Shown: one piece after another, positions 9,222 to 18,189 of the stretch | Numbering within the stretch: the stretch's first letter is position 1 | Layout: the number at the start of each line of letters is the position of its first letter | From: Staphylococcus sp. IVB6214 | Lineage (GTDB): Bacteria; Bacillota; Bacilli; Staphylococcales; Staphylococcaceae | DNA length: 64,000 bases | Assembly (NCBI RefSeq): GCF_025558585.1 | Contig: NZ_CP094723.1 | Coordinates: 310,001 to 374,000, forward strand | Direction of reading: 5' to 3' | Position numbers and translations under genes: made by a program | The notes under the pieces: model-generated | Told to the model about the DNA's origin: nothing | The model's database searches: none | The model's input: only the letters and a program-made list of their open reading frames with translations

Positions 9222-9857
9222 ATGGAATTACAATTAGCGATTGATTTGTTAAATAAAGAAGATGCAGCAAAATTAGCTAAACAGGTGACAGATTATGTGG
9301 ATATTATTGAAATCGGTACACCTATTGTAATTAATGAAGGGCTACCAGCAGTACAACATTTGAAAGATAACGTGAAGGACGAAGATGTTAAAGTATTAGC
9401 AGATCTTAAAATCATGGATGCGGCAGACTATGAAGTCAGTCAGGCTGTGAAGTTTGGTGCAGATGTCGTCACAATTTTAGGTGTTGCTGAAGATGCATCG
9501 ATTAAGAATGCCGTGGCAGAAGCACATAAACATGGCAAAGAATTGTTAGTAGACTTAATTGCGGTACAAGATTTAGAAAAACGTGCCAAAGAAATAGATG
9601 AGATGGGTGCAGACTATATTGCTGTACACACAGGATATGACTTGCAGGCAGAAGGACAATCGCCATTAGAAAGCTTACGTCGTGTGAAGTCTGTGATTAA
9701 TAATGCGAAAGTAGCAGTCGCGGGTGGTATTAAGCCAGATACCATTAAAGAAGTGGCGGCTGAAAACCCAGACCTGATTATTGTAGGTGGCGGTATTGCA
9801 AATGCAGATGATCCACGTGAAGCGGCGAAGCAATGTCGTGAAGCGCTTGAAGGGTGA
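9222..9857 (+). CDS. hxlA: 3-Hexulose-6-phosphate synthase
   Basis: A 211-residue member of the OMP-decarboxylase superfamily. It condenses formaldehyde with ribulose-5P to hexulose-6P, or runs in reverse to supply pentose phosphate. Family residues are visible in MELQLAIDLL, VLADLKIMDAADYE (the DxKxxD motif) and VAGGIKPDTI. The ATG at 9222 matches the usual N-terminus; a TTG at 9210 overlaps the SD. It directly precedes hxlB, the normal partner. The same pair lies upstream of vraA in S. aureus as I recall it. Confidence 0.93.
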   Translation: MELQLAIDLLNKEDAAKLAKQVTDYVDIIEIGTPIVINEGLPAVQHLKDNVKDEDVKVLADLKIMDAADYEVSQAVKFGADVVTILGVAEDASIKNAVAEAHKHGKELLVDLIAVQDLEKRAKEIDEMGADYIAVHTGYDLQAEGQSPLESLRRVKSVINNAKVAVAGGIKPDTIKEVAAENPDLIIVGGGIANADDPREAAKQCREALEG

Positions 9858-9861
9858 TTCG

Positions 9862-10407
9862 ATGTTTACTCGCAATTATCAATTAATATTGGATGAACTG
9901 TCTCAAACTTTGAAACAAGTAGATACAGAAGCGACAGATCATTTTGTAAAACAAATCTTGCGAGCAGATAAAGTCTTCGTGTCGGGTAAAGGTCGCTCTG
10001 GCTTTGTAGCGAATAGCTTTGCGATGCGTTTGAACCAACTAGGGCAACAAGCGTATGTTGTAGGTGAAACAACAACACCTTCAATTCAAAAAGGTGATTG
10101 TTTGATCATCGTATCTGGATCAGGTTCCACGACGCATTTACAATTGCTTGCGGATAAAGCAGTTGGACTCGGTGCACGTGTGTTATTAATATCAACCGTA
10201 TCGGATAGTCCGATTGGTCAGCTCGCTGATACAACAGTTGTATTACCAGCAAGTACGAAACATCGTGTAGAAGGTTCTCAACAACCACTAGGTAGTTTAT
10301 TTGAACAGAGTGCACAAGTGTTATTAGATAGTCTTGTCTTAGATATGCAGGCACAGTTAGACATCAGCGAAGAAATCATGCAAGAAAATCATGCAAATTT
10401 AGAATAA
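9862..10407 (+). CDS. hxlB: 6-Phospho-3-hexuloisomerase
   Basis: A 181-residue SIS-domain isomerase converting hexulose-6P to fructose-6P, the second step of the ribulose monophosphate route. SIS signatures are VSGKGRSGFVANSFAMRL and IIVSGSGSTTHL, and the C-terminal region has the family EGSQQPLGSLFEQ. The ATG at 9862, four bases after the hxlA stop and preceded by GAAGGGTG, is chosen over in-frame upstream starts lying inside hxlA. The tight spacing implies translational coupling. Confidence 0.93.
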   Translation: MFTRNYQLILDELSQTLKQVDTEATDHFVKQILRADKVFVSGKGRSGFVANSFAMRLNQLGQQAYVVGETTTPSIQKGDCLIIVSGSGSTTHLQLLADKAVGLGARVLLISTVSDSPIGQLADTTVVLPASTKHRVEGSQQPLGSLFEQSAQVLLDSLVLDMQAQLDISEEIMQENHANLE

Positions 10408-10417
10408 ATCATGTAGG

Positions 10418-10457
10418 AGTCATTGGAAGCGACATGGTCGTGACCAGTGGCTTTTTC
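10418..10457 (+). terminator. Rho-independent terminator after hxlB
   Basis: A stem of AGTCATTGG with CCAGTGGCT, plus an inner GAC/GTC pairing, is followed by TTTTT. Confidence 0.7.
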
Positions 10458-10486
10458 TATTGCTTTTGAACATTATGATAGAATAT

Positions 10487-10501
10487 AAGAAAACGTATTC
10501 A
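10487..10501 (+). promoter_or_regulatory. Candidate CcpA-binding cre site upstream of vraA
   Basis: AAGAAAACGTATTCA matches the cre consensus WTGNAANCGNWNNCW with one mismatch (A for the first T). It lies just upstream of the vraA ribosome-binding site, a position where CcpA could block transcription. Carbon-catabolite control of a fatty-acid-type cluster would make sense but is inferred. Confidence 0.45.
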
Positions 10502-10517
10502 AAGAAGTGAGTGTCGA

Positions 10518-11876
10518 ATGGAATTACTAAAACGTATTGCCTATTATGCAGAGCATCAGCCATATGAAATGGCACTTTATATTAATCAAACAGCAGTCAC
10601 GTATGAAGGATTGTGGAGACAGGTTCAACAAGCTGCATCATTGTTATCAGATGAATGTATCGGATGTGATGTAGTACTATCATTTGAAAAAATGGAAAAG
10701 TTTATTGTATCTTATTTAGCATTGTTATATAAAAGCGCAACGCCATGTGTTATGGATCCACACTGGTCAGAGAACCGACTCGAATCATTATGTGGAAAAT
10801 ATGGTTTTGCTTATGTTTGGAATGATGAGGGTTTTAAACAAACAGGTTATCAAGGAGTACAACATGACAAGCTGGATTTATTACATATTGGATTTACATC
10901 GGGGACGACAGGTTTGCCAAAAGCATTTTATCGTAACGAACCATCATGGATTGCTTCATTTCAAGAAAATGAATCGTTATTACCAGAATCTGATATTCAA
11001 CAAATGCCAGTAATGGTTGCTTTAGGACCTCATGCACACTCATTGACATTATATGTGCTGGTGTATGCGTTGTTTTATGGCCGTACATTTATCGGGCAAA
11101 ATGATTATGATATGGAACAATGCCAATATGCGATACAGCAATTTTATCGACCAAGCTGTCTTTTTCTCGTACCGACTATGGTTCATGATTGGTTGTATCA
11201 ATCATCATTGAATGATTTGAAGACATACGTGTTTGTATCCGGAGATAAATTGTCTGTAAAATTGCATCATCAATTAAAAACAAAATTCCCGGCAATGACG
11301 ATTTATGAGTTTTTTGGAACGTCTGAGGCAAGCTTTATTAGTGTGAATGAAGATCAAATGGCACCCCTTCAATCAGTCGGTCGATTATTTTCAAGTGTTG
11401 AAGTACGTATTGATGATCAAGATGCGCAAGGTATAGGGGAACTATATGTTAGAAGTCCTATGACCTTTTCTGGTTATATTGATGAACCCGTACCTGAATG
11501 GATACAAACAGGGGATTATGCCTCCATTAAAGAAGATATTTTATATTTACATGGCCGCACTCAAGATCGCATGATTATTGGTGGGAAGAATATTTCTCCT
11601 TATATGATTGAACAAGCACTAAAAACAATTAAAGGAATTGATGAAGTGGTAATCATATCTCAAAGACATCAAAAGTTTGGAGAACTCGCATTGGGTCTCT
11701 ATGAAGGGGATCGTCAGCTCACTTATCGAGAAATACGTCGTCAATTAGAAGATACGTTATCACGCTACGAATTTCCTTCTAAATTGATATGTGTGCCCAA
11801 ATTACCACGTACAGCAAGTGGGAAAATCTCAAGACGTGCAGCACAACTATTATATGAACAGGGGGCTTGGCAATGA
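10518..11876 (+). CDS. vraA: VraA-like AMP-dependent acyl-CoA synthetase/ligase
   Basis: A 452-residue member of the ANL (acyl-adenylate) superfamily. The phosphate-binding motif GFTSGTTGLPKA lies near residue 130, followed by FGTSEASF and TGDYA. The C-terminal subdomain ends with LPRTASGKISRR, which carries the catalytic lysine. The protein is shorter than typical long-chain acyl-CoA ligases (about 500-550). The order hxlAB, then ligase, then thiolase matches vraA/vraB of S. aureus, genes first noted as raised in vancomycin-resistant strains. The acyl substrate is unknown. Its stop overlaps the thiolase start (ATGA). Confidence 0.85.
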   Translation: MELLKRIAYYAEHQPYEMALYINQTAVTYEGLWRQVQQAASLLSDECIGCDVVLSFEKMEKFIVSYLALLYKSATPCVMDPHWSENRLESLCGKYGFAYVWNDEGFKQTGYQGVQHDKLDLLHIGFTSGTTGLPKAFYRNEPSWIASFQENESLLPESDIQQMPVMVALGPHAHSLTLYVLVYALFYGRTFIGQNDYDMEQCQYAIQQFYRPSCLFLVPTMVHDWLYQSSLNDLKTYVFVSGDKLSVKLHHQLKTKFPAMTIYEFFGTSEASFISVNEDQMAPLQSVGRLFSSVEVRIDDQDAQGIGELYVRSPMTFSGYIDEPVPEWIQTGDYASIKEDILYLHGRTQDRMIIGGKNISPYMIEQALKTIKGIDEVVIISQRHQKFGELALGLYEGDRQLTYREIRRQLEDTLSRYEFPSKLICVPKLPRTASGKISRRAAQLLYEQGAWQ

Positions 11877-13033
11877 GTGAAGCGGTGATTGTTGCAGCAA
11901 AACGTACACCCATTGGTCGTTATGGTGGTAAATTACAGAAGTTAGAACCTGAAGATTTGGTGAAACCATTGATTCAGTATTTTCAAGAGACTTTACTTGT
12001 CGATTGGCAACAACTGGATGATGTGATTTTAGGAAATATTGTTGGGAATGGTGGTAATGTCGCAAGAAAAAGTTTATTGGAAGCGGGTCTAAATGCAGCG
12101 ATACCAGGTGTTACAGTAGATCGTCAATGCGGGTCTGGACTTGAAGCCATTCACTATGCGTGTCGAATGGTGGAAGCAGGGGCAGGACATTTATATATCG
12201 CAGGTGGCGTGGAAAGTACCAGTCGAGCACCATGGAAGATGAAGCGGCCGACGTCACTCTATGAAAACGAACCACCGCAGTTTTATGAAAGGGCTCCTTT
12301 TGCACCTGAAGGACAAGATCCAACAATGATTGAAGCAGCTGATAATGTTGCACGTATCTATGATATATCTCGTGAAGACCAAGATCAGTTTGCGTATGAT
12401 AGTTATGCGAAGACAGTGCAGGCATATGATGCAGGCTATTTTGCTGAAGAAATGTTACCACTTAAAGTAAATGGTGAATGGATGGCACAGGATGAAGGGA
12501 TGCGTCGCAACATCCGTCTTAAACTATTGGAACGATTAAACCCCATTTACTCAAATGGAACAGTGACTGTAGGAAATTGTTGTGCTAAAAATGATGGCGC
12601 AGCATTAGTTGTTGTGATGTCAAAGGAGTATGCACTGTCGTTAGGTATAACAGAAGGATTAAAGTTTATTGATTATACGATTAAGGGTGTGGATCCCAAC
12701 ATATTAGGGATTGGTCCTGTGCCAGCAGTATCCCATTTATTGGACAAGCATGATTTACATATCACAGATATCGATGCCGTAGAGTTGAATGAAGCTTTTG
12801 CAGCCCAAGTACTCGCCTCACAGCGTGCGTTGAATATTAAGGCATCACAGTTAAATCAATACGGTGGTGCCATTGCGATTGGTCACCCGTATAGTGCGAG
12901 TGGTGCGATCTTAGTGACGAGACTGTTTCATATGAAAGATTATTATCGAACAATTGCAACGATGGGCATTGGAGGTGGAATGGGGAATGCCGCATTATTT
13001 GAACGTTGGTCAGACGGAAACACGACACATTAA
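11873..13033 (+). CDS. vraB: VraB-like thiolase (acetyl-CoA C-acetyltransferase family)
   Basis: A 386-residue thiolase. The nucleophile Cys86 lies in DRQCGSG, the NEAFA motif is present and the catalytic histidine is in AIGHPYSASGA. The second catalytic cysteine, normally in a CIGGG loop near the C-terminus, is replaced: the sequence is ATMGIGGGMG. Loss of that proton-donating Cys should impair classical Claisen condensation, so the reaction may differ from a standard thiolase. The ATG overlaps the vraA stop by 4 bases; a TTG six bases upstream is less likely. Cluster partners suggest a short acyl-CoA pathway. Confidence 0.85.
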   Translation: MSEAVIVAAKRTPIGRYGGKLQKLEPEDLVKPLIQYFQETLLVDWQQLDDVILGNIVGNGGNVARKSLLEAGLNAAIPGVTVDRQCGSGLEAIHYACRMVEAGAGHLYIAGGVESTSRAPWKMKRPTSLYENEPPQFYERAPFAPEGQDPTMIEAADNVARIYDISREDQDQFAYDSYAKTVQAYDAGYFAEEMLPLKVNGEWMAQDEGMRRNIRLKLLERLNPIYSNGTVTVGNCCAKNDGAALVVVMSKEYALSLGITEGLKFIDYTIKGVDPNILGIGPVPAVSHLLDKHDLHITDIDAVELNEAFAAQVLASQRALNIKASQLNQYGGAIAIGHPYSASGAILVTRLFHMKDYYRTIATMGIGGGMGNAALFERWSDGNTTH

Positions 13034-13343
13034 AGTCGATGCATCACATTTACATGCGTATCAAATATTGTTCGAGATTCCGATGACACAGAAAATCCCA
13101 CTACTCTTTTTTGCGCGTTATTGGCAAGATTTTACGCTTTTTCAACCATTTGTCAGCGTGGAAGTGATGTTAGTTGAGACGGAAGTAAAAGATGCAGAGC
13201 CACTTTTTTGTGATGAATATATCAAGGCAACATTAACTTACAAATCTGCGAAACGAGCTAAAGGCTTTGAACGGTTTCAATTTGAACTCGTTTTAAATGA
13301 TCAAAATGTCATTCAGCAAACTTTTATACGGAGGGACAGTTAA
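12987..13343 (+). CDS. vraC: VraC-like protein
   Basis: About 118 residues, unknown function. The stretch IPLLFFARYWQDFTLFQPF and the C-terminal VIQQTFIRR resemble S. aureus VraC (121 residues) as I remember it, and the position after vraB agrees. The ATG at 12987 gives the right length and has GGAATGGGG as SD; an ATG at 12954 would overlap vraB further. The gene overlaps the 3' end of vraB by 47 bases and is followed immediately by a MaoC-like gene. A hotdog-fold dehydratase-like role in the same acyl-CoA route is a guess. Confidence 0.65.
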   Translation: MPHYLNVGQTETRHIKVDASHLHAYQILFEIPMTQKIPLLFFARYWQDFTLFQPFVSVEVMLVETEVKDAEPLFCDEYIKATLTYKSAKRAKGFERFQFELVLNDQNVIQQTFIRRDS

Positions 13344-13600
13344 TGAAGTTTTCGTCAGACGCTGTGGCACAATATTTGAAAATAGTCAGAGATGACAACC
13401 CGATACACGATCATGTTGTGCCAGGTCAAATGATTGTGCAAAAAGTATTACAGGACTATGGTATGCAAAATATGGCTTGTAACGTACGCTATAAGCAGCC
13501 CGTGTATATCAATGAGCCATTAAACGTGTATCAGGAGAGTGACAGTTTTGTTGTGAAGAACGAGCAAGACGTAGTGAAAGTGAAGATAATAGTAGTGTGA
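13343..13600 (+). CDS. Short MaoC/hotdog-like protein
   Basis: An 85-residue protein beginning one base inside the vraC stop. Residues 8-35 (AQYLKIVRDDNPIHDHVVPGQMI) carry the D-x-NPIH segment found in MaoC-type (R)-hydratases, where Asp and His are catalytic. The chain is much shorter than a full hotdog domain (about 130-150 residues). It may need VraC as the other half. No homodimer evidence is visible in sequence. The role is inferred from motif and operon position. Confidence 0.6.
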   Translation: MKFSSDAVAQYLKIVRDDNPIHDHVVPGQMIVQKVLQDYGMQNMACNVRYKQPVYINEPLNVYQESDSFVVKNEQDVVKVKIIVV

Positions 13601-14099
13601 CGTTAGCAAAATTGAATATAAGAGAAGGTAATTGAAGTGTGTTAAAAAGTTATATTTTATATTGATTGATAGTGACTGCTTATTAATTGTGTATGACAGA
13701 TAGGCAGCGTAACTGTTAAGAAAAACCACCGAAAATACAATTAGGCATGAAATATGATAAGTTAAGAATGATTTAATACACCATGAAAAAGATGAGATAT
13801 TGTGTAGTTAACAAGGGTGACTAGAAGTGGAAAAAGTTTGCAAAAATGCATTTTACTTCAGACGCCTAATGCTATTACACTTATTCCTATATCTCAAAAA
13901 TAGAGGCTGAGTACTATGTCTCAGATCCTTGAAATCATCTTACTTGTAAAAGTCTAATAAAATAGCGGAGACGGCTAAAGTTGAGAAGTTAAGTGAACAG
14001 AACAACACATGCATTATTATAACGTCTCATCATAATGTGCTAAGGACGTATCTTGGCATATATACAGAAATAAATTTGTAGTTGAAGGTGGATAATATT
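13601..14099. other. Non-coding AT-rich region
   Basis: About 500 bases without a credible gene. A small inverted repeat, GGCTGAG against CTCAG with related bases around 13907-13930, resembles the GGCTGAGAT stretch near 16034. I see no transposase, tRNA or attachment-site structure. Several in-frame stops break every short ORF. Confidence 0.5.
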
Positions 14100-14600
14100 A
14101 TGAAAATATTAAAAAAATTACTTCTTCTTATTGCTAGTATGATACCTTATTTAGTTTCATCAATCATGTTATTTTACACATATACTTCTAATCAATCAAA
14201 TTTACAAAAACAGATGGAAACAATTCAGCAATCATTAAGTATGACAGAAACACAAATGCATTTCTTTACAGCGCTCATTGTGTTACTTTCCAATATTTTA
14301 GTTTTTATCTTTACCTTCTTTTTAATTAAGTTATTACTTCTAATATTTGATAGAAACAAAGAAAGTAAAAATGAGGATTTATTTTTTGCATTGATACTGG
14401 GTTATACTGCTGCGAATATGACAGCATTAATATTAAATGATTGGTTCCATATTTCATTTAGTATCTTTATGAACTATATACCTATTATAGACCTTATCAC
14501 ATTTACATCACTGTATTATTTCTTTAGTAAATCTAAAAAGTTTACTGCTATTGTTTTTGTTATTAAAACATTTATCATTTTAATAAGTATAATTTTATAA
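14100..14600 (+). CDS. Uncharacterised membrane protein, four predicted helices
   Basis: A 166-residue protein I do not recognise. Hydrophobic segments at roughly 8-30, 60-90, 100-120 and 125-165 suggest four membrane helices. A polar stretch (about 30-55) lies outside the first pair and a charged loop, DRNKESKNED, follows the second. The general look is that of YIP1-like small permease-fold proteins, but no motif confirms this. The ATG at 14100 has SD GAAGGTGG 8 bases upstream; a TTG at 14082 precedes that SD and is rejected. It is a single gene followed by its own terminator. Confidence 0.6.
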   Translation: MKILKKLLLLIASMIPYLVSSIMLFYTYTSNQSNLQKQMETIQQSLSMTETQMHFFTALIVLLSNILVFIFTFFLIKLLLLIFDRNKESKNEDLFFALILGYTAANMTALILNDWFHISFSIFMNYIPIIDLITFTSLYYFFSKSKKFTAIVFVIKTFIILISIIL

Positions 14601-14609
14601 GAAGTGGGA

Positions 14610-14647
14610 AAGCCTTGACACATTTTTAGAATGTGCGAGGTTTTTTG
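14610..14647 (+). terminator. Terminator after the membrane protein
   Basis: GCCTTGACACATT pairs with GAATGTGCGAGG through a short loop and is followed by TTTTTT. Confidence 0.8.
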
Positions 14648-14763
14648 CATGCTTTTAGAAAACCTAAGTAATTTCATAATTCAATAAACCAGTGTTGATA
14701 TTGATGGTTAATTGACGTATGCTTGATTTATTGACTACGTACGGAGTTAAGGAGCAAAAGGGT

Positions 14764-16023
14764 ATGAGGATTAAGCTTTTAAAAGTAATGATGGTTTTTA
14801 CGATGTTACAGTTATTATTGGTTGGAACTGTTGAAGCAGAAACGGCACCGTATGAAATTGCTAAAAAGCATGAGCCACAAGCTTCGCAATACTATCAACC
14901 AAAATTTGCGATGACAACAACACAAACAGGACAAATACTGTATGATTATAATGGAGAAGAAACACTTTACCCTGCATCGGTTGTGAAGATGATGACATTC
15001 TATCTCGTTTATGATGCAATTGATCATGGCACTATTAAATTGACTGATAAAGTGAAGATTACGCCAGAGTATCAAGCGGTGGCACAGTTACCTAATGTAT
15101 CGACATACCCGATTAAAGCAGGTCAAGAGATTACAGTAGAAGCTTTACTGCAGCAAGCAATGATGACATCAAGTAATGCTGCAACAATGGTGTTAGCTGA
15201 TAAAGTTTCCGGCGATACGTCTACATTTACGCAACAAATGAATGACAAAGCTCGAGCATTTAACATGAAAGATACATATTTTACAAATCCAGCTGGTTTG
15301 GACAATGCGTGGTTGCATCAATTTGCGCCAAAAGACTTTATGGATGTAGGTAAACCGACATCGTCTGCATATGATTTATCAATATTAGCAACACGTCTCG
15401 TGAATGATCACCCTAAAATTCTTAATATCACAAAGCTGCGCACGGTTCATCAAGCAGACGGTGCAGTGCGCACAACCAACTATTCATTACCGGGTGAAGC
15501 CAATGGTATGTCAGGTGTTGATGGATTGAAAACAGGAACAAGTGATGAGGCGTATCACTTTATGTTGACGGCGAAACAGCAGCATTTAAGGCTTCAAACA
15601 GCGGTGTTACAAGTGGAGCCGTTTAATGATAACAATGCAAAACATGCACGTCATATTATGGCCAATGGTATAACGAAAGAGATGTTTGAGCGCTATACGT
15701 ACAAGAAGGTTTTATCAAAAGGCGAACATCGCATTCACGACAAGAAGTATGAAGTGAAACAGGACTTGTACGATGTCGTACCGAAAAAAATGAAACTCTC
15801 AGATAAGAACTTCAAAATAGATAAAGAAAAAGAACGTATTTCATTAAATTATGAGCGGCAATTTTTACAAGGATATCATGCACCTAGTGTAAAAATTGAA
15901 CAAAAGGGATTTGAATGGTTTAGTGATGAACCAAGAGTAGCTTTAATCATAAGCGTAGGTCTATTTTTAATTATTTTATTAGCATTGTTTACAATGTGGA
16001 GAATCAAAAAGAGTAGTAAATAG
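14764..16023 (+). CDS. D-alanyl-D-alanine carboxypeptidase (class C-type low-mass PBP, PBP4/DacA-like)
   Basis: A 419-residue secreted serine peptidase of the S11 family acting on peptidoglycan stem peptides. The N-terminal signal peptide (about 1-25) ends near VEA. The active-site SxxK is S72-V-V-K75, SxN is S136-S137-N138, and KTG is K256-T257-G258. A membrane-anchor helix lies at the extreme C-terminus (about 395-413), followed by a basic tail, as in S. aureus PBP4. SD AAGGAG precedes the ATG at 14764; an upstream in-frame ATG at 14719 would spoil the signal peptide. Whether it is the PBP4 orthologue is open, since pbp4 in S. aureus sits elsewhere. Confidence 0.9.
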   Translation: MRIKLLKVMMVFTMLQLLLVGTVEAETAPYEIAKKHEPQASQYYQPKFAMTTTQTGQILYDYNGEETLYPASVVKMMTFYLVYDAIDHGTIKLTDKVKITPEYQAVAQLPNVSTYPIKAGQEITVEALLQQAMMTSSNAATMVLADKVSGDTSTFTQQMNDKARAFNMKDTYFTNPAGLDNAWLHQFAPKDFMDVGKPTSSAYDLSILATRLVNDHPKILNITKLRTVHQADGAVRTTNYSLPGEANGMSGVDGLKTGTSDEAYHFMLTAKQQHLRLQTAVLQVEPFNDNNAKHARHIMANGITKEMFERYTYKKVLSKGEHRIHDKKYEVKQDLYDVVPKKMKLSDKNFKIDKEKERISLNYERQFLQGYHAPSVKIEQKGFEWFSDEPRVALIISVGLFLIILLALFTMWRIKKSSK

Positions 16024-16042
16024 ACTGAGAAGGGGCTGAGAT

Positions 16043-16062
16043 AAGCAATATACGGTGTCCCA
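16043..16062 (+). repeat. Fragment of the dispersed intergenic repeat
   Basis: AAGCAATATACGGTGTCCCA is identical to the left end of the repeat at 24688. Here it is enclosed by GAGAT and ATCTC, giving a small stem with the repeat core in the loop. Confidence 0.7.
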
Positions 16063-16169
16063 ATCTCATGAAGAGATTATCTTCTCATGACTGGAATGGC
16101 ACTGTTTGTAGGACTTCTCATGTTTTCTGTCATCTCTAATTATTATCAAAATCGTGCAGATATATATAA

Positions 16170-16205
16170 GAAACGCCATGGGGTTATCATAACTCATGGC
16201 GTTTT
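16170..16205. terminator. Bidirectional terminator between the carboxypeptidase and pdxK genes
   Basis: AAACGCCATG with GGTTAT pairs with ATAAC and CATGGCGTTT, flanked by A and T runs on both sides. It serves the two convergent genes. Confidence 0.85.
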
Positions 16206-16215
16206 GACTTGTTTA

Positions 16216-17046
16216 TTAAATTTCAGTGACTTCAACGTCAATTTTTTCAATACGATTGTATGCACCGTGATCAACAGGACCAACAAACTCATTCATTTTC
16301 CAACCGTTTTTGATTGCTGAAGCAACGAACGCTTTAGCATTTACAACAGCTTCTTTTGGTGATTGACCGTTCGCGAGATTGGCAGTTGTTGCAGCTGCGA
16401 ATGTACAACCAGCACCGTGGTTATAGCTTTGTTGGAACATGTCTGTTGTTAATTGATAGAATGTTTGACCATCATAGTATAAGTCGTATGATTTATCTTG
16501 ATCGAGTGCTTTACCACCTTTGATGACAACGTGTTGTGCACCTTGTTCATGAATGATTTCAGCTGCTTTTTTCATATCTTCCATAGATTTTAATGTTCCT
16601 AATTTTGAAAGCTGACCTGCTTCAAAAAGGTTCGGTGTTACAACTGTTGCTTTTGGTAATAAATATTGAATCATTGCTTCTGTGTTACCCGGATTTAATA
16701 CTTCATCTACCCCTTTACATACCATAACAGGGTCGACAACGAGAATTTCTGCCCCAGACTCTTCAAATGCTTCACCAGCACGTTTGATAACTTCTTCAGT
16801 TCCAAGCATACCTGTTTTAACAGCATCTGGTCCAACGTGTATAGCTGTTGCAAGCTGTTTATTGAAGACATCGAATGGAATTGGTGAAACGTCATGTGAC
16901 CATGTTTCTTTATCCATTGTTACGATTGCAGCAAGTGCTACCATACCATACGTATCGAGTTCTTGGAATGTTTTAAGATCGGCCTGCATACCTGCGCCTG
17001 CACTTGTATCCGACCCTGCGATTGTTAGTACTTTTTTTAATGCCAT
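16216..17046 (-). CDS. pdxK: Pyridoxine/pyridoxal kinase of the ThiD family
   Basis: A 276-residue ribokinase-family enzyme. The N-terminal [19 protein letters not shown] and the GAGCTFAAA anion-hole motif with a catalytic-type GxGC site near residue 215 are clear. In S. aureus the orthologue at this position, often labelled thiD, acts on pyridoxal/pyridoxine. ThiD enzymes proper phosphorylate HMP and HMP-P in thiamine synthesis. No thiamine gene lies nearby, which favours vitamin B6 salvage. SD GGGAG lies before the ATG. Confidence 0.87.
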   Translation of the reverse strand: MALKKVLTIAGSDTSAGAGMQADLKTFQELDTYGMVALAAIVTMDKETWSHDVSPIPFDVFNKQLATAIHVGPDAVKTGMLGTEEVIKRAGEAFEESGAEILVVDPVMVCKGVDEVLNPGNTEAMIQYLLPKATVVTPNLFEAGQLSKLGTLKSMEDMKKAAEIIHEQGAQHVVIKGGKALDQDKSYDLYYDGQTFYQLTTDMFQQSYNHGAGCTFAAATTANLANGQSPKEAVVNAKAFVASAIKNGWKMNEFVGPVDHGAYNRIEKIDVEVTEI

Positions 17047-17199
17047 ATAATAGCCACTCCCTTATTTAACTTCTACTTCAAATGCGAATCCTTACTTAAA
17101 TACTATCATATCATGGTCGCTTCTGACTGCAAACATTTCAAACGATGTCATGCTATTCTCCTATCATTTTATGTTAAAATGTGGAATGAGGTGAATACG

Positions 17200-17856
17200 A
17201 TGGAATGGGCTACTATTTTTCATGACATTACTTCCAAGCATGATTTTCAAAAGATGCATGATTTTTTAGAGAATGAATATGCGACAAATGTTGTTTATCC
17301 AGCACGTGAAAATATTTATCAAGCATTTGATTTAACACCCTTTGATCAGGTGAAGGTCGTTATTTTAGGCCAAGATCCATATCATGGCCCGAATCAAGCA
17401 CATGGCTTAGCTTTTTCTGTCCAACCGGATGCGAAGATGCCACCATCATTACGCAATATGTATCAAGAGCTGGCAGATGATATTGGGTGTCAAAGAACAT
17501 CACCGCATTTACAAGACTGGGCACGAGAAGGGGTGTTGCTGCTAAACACTGTTTTAACAGTGCGACAAGGACAAGCACATTCTCATCGTGATATCGGCTG
17601 GGAAACATTTACCAATGAAGTGATTCAAGCTATTTCAACATATAAATCTGACGTTGTTTTTATTCTATGGGGGAGACCTGCACAGCAAAAAGAACGTCTT
17701 ATAGATACAACAAAGCACTATATTATTAAGTCACCACATCCGAGTCCTTTGTCGGCATATCGTGGTTTCTTTGGTTCAAAACCATATTCGAAAGCCAATG
17801 ATTATTTGACAGAGCGAGGGATTGAACCAATTCAGTGGTGTGAAAGAAAGGAGTGA
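17200..17856 (+). CDS. ung: Uracil-DNA glycosylase
   Basis: A 218-residue family 1 UDG removing uracil from DNA. The water-activating loop [18 protein letters not shown] has Asp59 as catalytic residue. The minor-groove loop [13 protein letters not shown] lies near the C-terminus. The sequence is very close to S. aureus Ung. The ATG at 17200 begins [10 protein letters not shown], the expected N-terminus; the in-frame ORF extends upstream to 17113 without support. A DUF5327 gene follows 4 bases after the stop. Confidence 0.96.
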   Translation: MEWATIFHDITSKHDFQKMHDFLENEYATNVVYPARENIYQAFDLTPFDQVKVVILGQDPYHGPNQAHGLAFSVQPDAKMPPSLRNMYQELADDIGCQRTSPHLQDWAREGVLLLNTVLTVRQGQAHSHRDIGWETFTNEVIQAISTYKSDVVFILWGRPAQQKERLIDTTKHYIIKSPHPSPLSAYRGFFGSKPYSKANDYLTERGIEPIQWCERKE

Positions 17857-17860
17857 CAAC

Positions 17861-18175
17861 ATGCAAAGAGAGAAGCTCATCCAATTGTTAGAACATGAAT
17901 TAATGCAAGCGGATCAAGCGACAACAGATGCAGCGTTTGATAAGCATATGTATGCTATCCATACATTAACTGCTTTATATACAGATCAAGTAACACCAAA
18001 CACAAGTATTCCAACAACAACGCATATGCCCGTCACATCAACGAAAGTGTCGGAAGAAGAGATTCGTTTGATGGGTGGACGTGTTACAGAATCAAGCGTG
18101 ACGCCGAAAACAACGGATAATCGTTTAGTAACAGATGATGAAATTGGGAACGGTGAATCTATTTTTGACTTCTAA
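17861..18175 (+). CDS. DUF5327/YwdI-like protein
   Basis: A 104-residue acidic, mostly helical protein of unknown function. An N-terminal helical part (about 1-45, REKLIQLLEHELMQADQAT) is followed by a threonine-rich linker (about 48-70) and a polar tail ending in IFDF. It lies between ung and a DUF423 gene, the same order as ywdI-ywdK near ung in Bacillus. SD AAGGAG gives the ATG at 17861. Confidence 0.72.
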   Translation: MQREKLIQLLEHELMQADQATTDAAFDKHMYAIHTLTALYTDQVTPNTSIPTTTHMPVTSTKVSEEEIRLMGGRVTESSVTPKTTDNRLVTDDEIGNGESIFDF

Positions 18176-18189
18176 GGAGGAAGTAGACG

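Noticed and set aside
13914..13958. A very short ORF starting with MSQILEIILLVKV
   Set aside because: Only 13 residues, no SD and inside a stretch with many stops; not enough to call a peptide gene.
16087..16320. A plus-strand ORF of 77 codons downstream of the carboxypeptidase gene
   Set aside because: It runs through the strong bidirectional terminator at 16170-16205 and into the antisense strand of pdxK; only the first 25 residues look hydrophobic and no SD is evident.
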